From: Oscillatoria salina IIICB1
Lineage (GTDB): Bacteria; Cyanobacteriota; Cyanobacteriia; Cyanobacteriales; SIO1D9
NCBI RefSeq assembly: GCF_020144665.1
Contig: NZ_JAAHBQ010000057.1
Location: 1-38,329 of the forward strand
DNA length: 38,329 bases
Direction of reading: 5' to 3'
The notes under the pieces are model-generated. The model was not told the DNA's origin and made no database searches. It saw nothing but the letters and a program-made list of their open reading frames with translations. The position numbers were made by a program, and so were the translations under genes. Below, piece by piece: positions 34,740 through 38,329 of this stretch; position 1 is the first letter of the stretch; every line of letters starts with the position of its first letter.

Positions 34740-34790
34740 GTATTGGTAACTGGGAATTGGGGGATAAACTGATAACTGGAAAATGCGGAT
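34726..34790. repeat. Short repeat tract after the cyclo-ligase gene
   Basis: A degenerate run of ACTGGGGACTAGG, TAACTGGGAATTGGGGG and two AACTGATAACTGG-like units. It resembles the tract at 25634-25713, and the same motif type appears as AACTGATAACTAATAA near 32206-32222. It ends just before the permease gene. Confidence 0.55.
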
Positions 34791-34805
34791 ACGTGACAAC
34801 TGACT

Positions 34806-35645
34806 ATGCAAGTTAAAAGCCAAAATCAAACCCAAAAAACTATTATCCTTTATTTGGTGCTAGGCGCGATCGCCTTTTTCATGCTTTTCCCCCTTCTCTG
34901 GTTGATTGGTACTTCCCTCAAATCCCCCACAGAAAACATTTTCGCATTTCCACCCCAACTAATTCCCACCCAACCAACCTTAGAAAACTTTAAAATCGTT
35001 TGGCAAACTTATCCTTTCGGACGCTATCTTTTCAATAGTATTTTCGTCGCCATTCTCACCGTAACCTTCAACTTACTATTTTGCTCATTAGCCGCTTATC
35101 CTCTAGCTAGACTGAAATTTCGCGGACGAGAAATAACCTTCGCCTTAATCGTTTCCACAATCATGATTCCCTTCCAAATCGTCATGATTCCCCTATATAT
35201 CATCACCGTCCAACTAGGTTTAAGAAACACCTACTTAGGCGTAATATTTCCTAGTTTAGCCTCAGCATTTGGCATCTTTCTCTTACGACAAGCATTCCAA
35301 GGAGTCCCCAAAGAATTAGAAGAAGCCGCCCGCATCGATGGCTGTAGCGAATTAGGCTTATGGTGGCACGTGATGATCCCTGCAATTCGTCCCGCATTAG
35401 TAACCTTAGCAATCTTCGTATTTATTGGTTCTTGGAGTGACTTTCTTTGGCCACTTATTGTCCTCGATCGCCCAGAATATTACACTTTACCATTAGGCGT
35501 AGCTACACTAACTGGAACATTTTCCCTCGACTGGCGTTTAATTGCCGCAGGTTCAGTCATTTCTATTGCCCCAGTTTTGCTCTTATTTATCTTCGTGCAA
35601 AGATATATTATTCCTACTGATACGGGAAGCGGTGTAAAAGGGTGA
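34806..35645 (+). CDS. Carbohydrate ABC transporter permease (MalG/GgtD-like)
   Basis: A 279-residue inner-membrane permease with about six hydrophobic helices (first core IILYLVLGAIAFFMLFPLLWLIG). The EAA loop that contacts the ATPase reads EEAARIDGCSELGLWWHVMIPAIRPA at ~175-200. Pairing with MalF-type permease, binding protein and ATPase is expected, but none of those genes is in the window. The permease is thus a stand-alone gene, as cyanobacterial sugar ABC genes often are. The substrate is probably a sugar or glucosylglycerol-type compound, but this cannot be read from sequence. The last 92 bases are duplicated at 36442-36533. Confidence 0.9.
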   Translation: MQVKSQNQTQKTIILYLVLGAIAFFMLFPLLWLIGTSLKSPTENIFAFPPQLIPTQPTLENFKIVWQTYPFGRYLFNSIFVAILTVTFNLLFCSLAAYPLARLKFRGREITFALIVSTIMIPFQIVMIPLYIITVQLGLRNTYLGVIFPSLASAFGIFLLRQAFQGVPKELEEAARIDGCSELGLWWHVMIPAIRPALVTLAIFVFIGSWSDFLWPLIVLDRPEYYTLPLGVATLTGTFSLDWRLIAAGSVISIAPVLLLFIFVQRYIIPTDTGSGVKG

Positions 35646-35649
35646 ATAC
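35558..35649 (+). repeat. Permease 3'-end direct repeat, copy 1
   Basis: The 3' end of the permease gene (encoding ISIAPVLLLFIFVQRYIIP and the last codons) together with four bases after the stop. It matches 36442-36533 at 83 of 92 positions by eye, with most mismatches at synonymous sites; the stop is TGA here and TAA in copy 2. The two copies bracket the small gene and the broken HNH gene. Confidence 0.85.
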
Positions 35650-35723
35650 CAATAGCGATGAATGTCAACTCTTGAAATAACAGATGCTACGATCGAAAGG
35701 CACTCGCTCATCTTCACCTAGCT

Positions 35724-35969
35724 ATGACTACTCTGGTTAAACCTTCTGCTTTTATTCCCCAAGGATTACGAGTTCAGCAAATAAATCATCTAACCCTATT
35801 CAAATTTACCGATGAATTGAGCGCACGAATGCAAACGTTGCTGGACTTGAAAAAAGCGGACAGTCTCACAGCAGAAGAACTTCTCGAACTAGAAGCTATC
35901 GGCGAACTCGACGATATTTTTAGCTACATTAATGCGGTCATGGCTGCCCAAGCGAATGGTCATTCCTAA
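35724..35969 (+). CDS. Small protein paired with HNH nuclease gene
   Basis: An 81-residue acidic protein. The segment INHLTLFKFTDELSARMQTLLDLKK is followed by SLTAEELLELEAIGELDDIF, a helical pattern that I recall in small cyanobacterial proteins encoded directly upstream of HNH genes. It overlaps the HNH reading frame by 14 bases. The pairing and overlap suggest a two-gene module, perhaps antitoxin-like, but no toxin activity is shown. It lies between the two copies of the permease 3' end, which suggests that it arrived with the HNH gene. Confidence 0.7.
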   Translation: MTTLVKPSAFIPQGLRVQQINHLTLFKFTDELSARMQTLLDLKKADSLTAEELLELEAIGELDDIFSYINAVMAAQANGHS

Positions 35970-36402
35970 ATCACTCTACGTCACGGTTCGACAAAGGGCG
36001 CAATTTCGATGCGAATACTGTCATTATCCCGAACTTCTCAGTTCTGCTCCGCTTTCAGTCGATCATATCCAACCCAAATCTTTTGGCGGCAGTGATGATT
36101 TAGACAATCTTGCTCTCGCCTGCCGTCGTTGCAATGAAAGACGTTACAATTTTACCACAGGTATCGATCCAGAAACAGAGACAGAAGTCCCACTTTTCAA
36201 CCCACGTTAGCAAAACTGGTTAGAGCATTTTATCTGGTCAGTAGATGCTGTGAAAATCATTGGCAAAACACCATTTGGACGTGCTACCTGTAACCGTTTA
36301 GATTTGAATGATGAACGCCGTAAAGAACCATTCATTCAGAATGCGCGACGGCAATGGATAGCTGCTCAACTTCATCCACCCAATGACGACCCGCGACAAT
36401 AA
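35956..36402 (+). pseudogene. HNH endonuclease gene interrupted by a TAG codon
   Basis: From the ATG at 35956, residues 1-84 hold an HNH/zinc-finger nuclease domain: RCEYCHYPE, then VDHIQPKSFGGSDDLDNLALACRRCNER. The frame meets TAG at 36208-36210 but then reads on without another stop for 63 codons to TAA at 36400-36402, giving NWLEHFIWSVDAVKIIGKTP, then GRATCNRLDLNDERR and HPPNDDPRQ. That is the usual C-terminus of such proteins. A single CAG-to-TAG change is the simplest cause, the downstream sequence keeping its coding sense. The whole nuclease core is still encoded upstream, so a shortened active protein or readthrough are possible. Alternatively it is a recent pseudogene or a sequencing error. 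Confidence 0.82.
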
Positions 36403-36441
36403 AACCTTTGGGTCAGCAGACGCAATGCTGATTAAATTGTA

Positions 36442-36533
36442 CATTTCCATTGCACCAGTTTTGCTCTTATTTATCTTCGTGCAAAGATATATTATCCCCA
36501 CTGATACTGGTAGCGGCGTAAAAGGCTAAATAC
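36442..36533 (+). repeat. Permease 3'-end direct repeat, copy 2 (gene remnant)
   Basis: This matches the last ~88 bases of the permease gene and its stop (copy 1 at 35558-35649), with no upstream part of the gene. It encodes ISIAPVLLLFIF through GSGVKG and ends TAA. Differences from copy 1 are mainly at third codon positions, so the remnant looks like a once-functional gene end rather than a fresh copy. It may mark the far border of an insertion into the permease 3' end. Confidence 0.85.
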
Positions 36534-36670
36534 GTTGATTGTGTAACAGATTGTGACAAAAATAGCGAGTTTGCATAAAAACGACAATTAATTTCCGAGA
36601 TGTATATGGTAGGCAAAAAATCAGTTTTGAATTTGCCAATTATTTAGTGTATTGAGAGGAAATTATTGTC

Positions 36671-38329
36671 ATGACTTTCAATATTGAATTCGACTATCGC
36701 TTTGACACGAATGGCTTTTTTGACGATGCAGAAAGAAGAACAACTCTTGAAGCCGCCGCTCAAATCTGGGAAAATTTAATTGACGACGAATTTGATAATG
36801 TTCCTGCTGGAATTGAAATTACTGTCAGGAATCCTCAAACTGGTGAAGAAAACCAAGAGGTTATTTTAGATACAGAAATAGATGACCTACTCATTTTTGT
36901 TGGTACTCAATCTCCTCCATTTGGTATTGGTATAGATGGTGATGCCCTAGCACGTGGAGGACCAAGAACTACTGATGGCTCTGATTTTGAACCGTTTGCT
37001 GGTAATATTTCCTTCGATCCTACTCCTTCTTTTAATGATGGTAGTTCTGCTGATTGGTTTTTCGATCAAACACCTGAGACTGATGACGACCAACCGTTTG
37101 GAAGTATAGACTTTCTCGAAACAGCTTTACATGAAATAGGTCATGTCTTAGGTATTGGTACTGCCAATATTTTTAGCACAATTGGTGAAGAAGGAGCTTT
37201 ATTTGATGGACCTAATGCTCTTAGTGTCAATGAAGGTAATCCTATTCCTTTAGAAAACGATCTCGCTCATGTATTAGATGGTTTTACCTTAAGGGATGGA
37301 ACACAAGCTTTAATGTCTCCTGTAGATTCATCTAGGGTACCAACTGTAGTTGATTTAGCACTCTTAGCTGATATTGGCTATGAAGTTGATTTAAACCTAG
37401 ATAACTCTCCACCCGTTGCTGTCTTTGATACAGCGACGACTACTGAAGGTGAAGCAGTTGAAATCAATGTTGTAGAAAATGACACTGACAGCGATGGTAC
37501 TCTAGACTTAACCAGTGTCACTGTCGCAACTCAACCTACAAATGGTACAGTTGCGGTTGATGCGACGACGGGAGTAATAACTTATACACCCAACGCTGCA
37601 TTTACGGGTACTGACAGTTTCACTTACACCGTAGACGATAATGAGGGAGAGACTTCTAACGCTGCGACTGTCGAAGTTACTGTTGATGCCGATGTAGCAA
37701 ATGTTGCACCCGTCGCTACTAACGATACCGCGACAACAGCCGAAAATACAGCGATCGCGATTCCCGTTCTCGACAATGACACCGACAGCGATGGTACTCT
37801 AGACTTAACCAGTGTCACTGTCGCAACTCAACCTACAAATGGTACAGTTGCGGTTGATGCGACGACGGGAGTAATAACTTATACACCAAATGCAGAGTTT
37901 ACGGGTAGTGACACTTTCACCTACACCGTAGACGATAATGAGGGAGAGACTTCTAACGCTGCGACTGTCGAAGTTACTGTTGATGCCGATGTAGCAAATG
38001 TTGCACCCGTCGCTATTAACGATACCGCGACAACAGCAGAAAATACAGCGATCGCGATTCCCGTTCTCAACAATGACACTGACAGCGATGGTACTCTAGA
38101 CTTAACCAGTGTCGCTGTCGCAACTCAACCTACCAACGGTACAGTCAGTATCGATGACACGACAGGAGTAATAACTTATACACCCAATGCTAACTTTACG
38201 GGGACTGACAGTTTCACATACACCGTAGACGATAATGAGGGAGAGACTTCTAACGCTGCGACTGTCGAAGTTACTGTAGATGAAGATGTAGCAAATGTTG
38301 CACCAGTCGCTACTAACGATACCGCGACA
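36671..38329 (+). CDS. Partial CDS: zinc metalloprotease with C-terminal tandem 99-residue repeats
   Basis: The ATG at 36671 follows a GAGAGGAA ribosome site, and 553 codons are open to the window edge. Residues ~1-245 form a metalloprotease-like domain: HEIGH at 154-158 continues as VLGIG, giving HExxHxxGxG. The metzincin third His is replaced at its usual place, but His200 (LAHVLDG) precedes a Met-turn-like ALMSP (Met215), which recalls leishmanolysin-type spacing. VDLALLADIGY follows, as in cyanobacterial matrixin-like proteins. From ~247 there are tandem 99-residue repeats (VAVFDTATTTEGEAVEINVV and similar) with NDTDSDGTLD calcium-type loops and YTPN/FTYTV strands. There is no signal peptide, so type I secretion is likely. 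The end of the protein is not in the window. Confidence 0.8.
   Translation, partial: MTFNIEFDYRFDTNGFFDDAERRTTLEAAAQIWENLIDDEFDNVPAGIEITVRNPQTGEENQEVILDTEIDDLLIFVGTQSPPFGIGIDGDALARGGPRTTDGSDFEPFAGNISFDPTPSFNDGSSADWFFDQTPETDDDQPFGSIDFLETALHEIGHVLGIGTANIFSTIGEEGALFDGPNALSVNEGNPIPLENDLAHVLDGFTLRDGTQALMSPVDSSRVPTVVDLALLADIGYEVDLNLDNSPPVAVFDTATTTEGEAVEINVVENDTDSDGTLDLTSVTVATQPTNGTVAVDATTGVITYTPNAAFTGTDSFTYTVDDNEGETSNAATVEVTVDADVANVAPVATNDTATTAENTAIAIPVLDNDTDSDGTLDLTSVTVATQPTNGTVAVDATTGVITYTPNAEFTGSDTFTYTVDDNEGETSNAATVEVTVDADVANVAPVAINDTATTAENTAIAIPVLNNDTDSDGTLDLTSVAVATQPTNGTVSIDDTTGVITYTPNANFTGTDSFTYTVDDNEGETSNAATVEVTVDEDVANVAPVATNDTAT
37409..38329 (+). repeat. 297-bp tandem repeats within the metalloprotease gene
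   Basis: Three full copies start at 37409, 37706 and 38003, and a fourth begins at 38300 and runs off the edge. The period is exactly 297 bp (99 codons). Copies are very similar at the DNA level, with GACAGCGATGGTACTCTAGA recurring at 37487, 37784 and 38081. The array encodes cadherin-like/tandem-95 type domains and continues past the window. Confidence 0.92.

Noticed and set aside
36298-36501. Leftward open frame over the permease remnant
   Set aside because: It is the antisense of the duplicated permease end; the same peptide appears antisense to copy 1.
35558-36533. Classic integrative element with att sites
   Set aside because: No integrase or recombinase gene is present and the repeats are only ~90% identical, so I report the duplication without naming an element family.
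1-38329. tRNA, rRNA or riboswitch genes
   Set aside because: Read through for T-loop-like GTTCGA motifs and long conserved RNA structures; none was convincing.

Overview
The window is chromosomal DNA from a cyanobacterium, most likely a filamentous or other large-genome type. The evidence is the many HIP1 octamers (GCGATCGC and extensions), several families largely confined to cyanobacteria (DUF1822, DUF928-like, DUF1816, CHAT-CHASE2, a filamentous-haemagglutinin-type protein ending in a CHAT domain), and short tandem GGGGACT-type intergenic repeats. No rRNA, tRNA, CRISPR array, transposase or integrase was seen. The species cannot be named from this sequence alone.

Region 1 (1-17087) is the most unusual part. 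After a truncated basic protein at the left edge comes a plus-strand operon of four genes: an uncharacterised protein with a possible helix-turn-helix (571-2055), a DUF1822 protein (2057-3184), a membrane CHAT-CHASE2 protein with a caspase-like His/Cys pair (3231-5624), and an exported DUF928-like protein (5638-6351). It meets, tail to tail with only 5 bases between, a giant minus-strand gene (6357-17087) for a 3576-residue exported haemagglutinin-type beta-helix protein ending in a second intact CHAT domain. I infer a two-compartment caspase-like sensing or processing system: one protease on the cytoplasmic side coupled to a periplasmic CHASE2 sensor, the other at the cell surface on an adhesin. 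The giant gene carries about 2.5 copies of a near-identical 843-bp in-frame tandem repeat.

Region 2 (17346-23124) is a tightly packed plus-strand operon, divergent from the giant gene: an adenylation-carrier-thioesterase protein, a sulfotransferase, a DegT-type PLP aminotransferase and an unrecognised protein. The adenylation domain looks like the oxalate-CoA ligase (AAE3) family, and the thioesterase has Cys in place of the usual nucleophile Ser. This is a candidate small biosynthetic cluster for a sulfated amino-sugar or acyl metabolite.

Region 3 (23129-34739) is mostly conserved housekeeping and small cyanobacterial genes: a membrane-anchored beta-lactamase-fold serine hydrolase, a TrmJ-type tRNA methyltransferase, a DUF2256 zinc-ribbon gene, an isoaspartyl peptidase with an overlapping alpha/beta hydrolase, DUF1816, rlmB with mrnC (both 23S rRNA maturation), a STAS anti-sigma antagonist with no conventional start codon, carA, a small secreted or lipoprotein candidate, a TPR protein, a small conserved protein, and 5-formyltetrahydrofolate cyclo-ligase.

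Region 4 (34806-38329) holds a sugar ABC-transporter permease whose last 92 bases are duplicated 884 bp downstream. Between the copies lie a small protein gene and an HNH nuclease gene broken by one TAG codon. The window ends inside a gene for a zinc metalloprotease domain followed by 99-residue calcium-binding-type tandem repeats.
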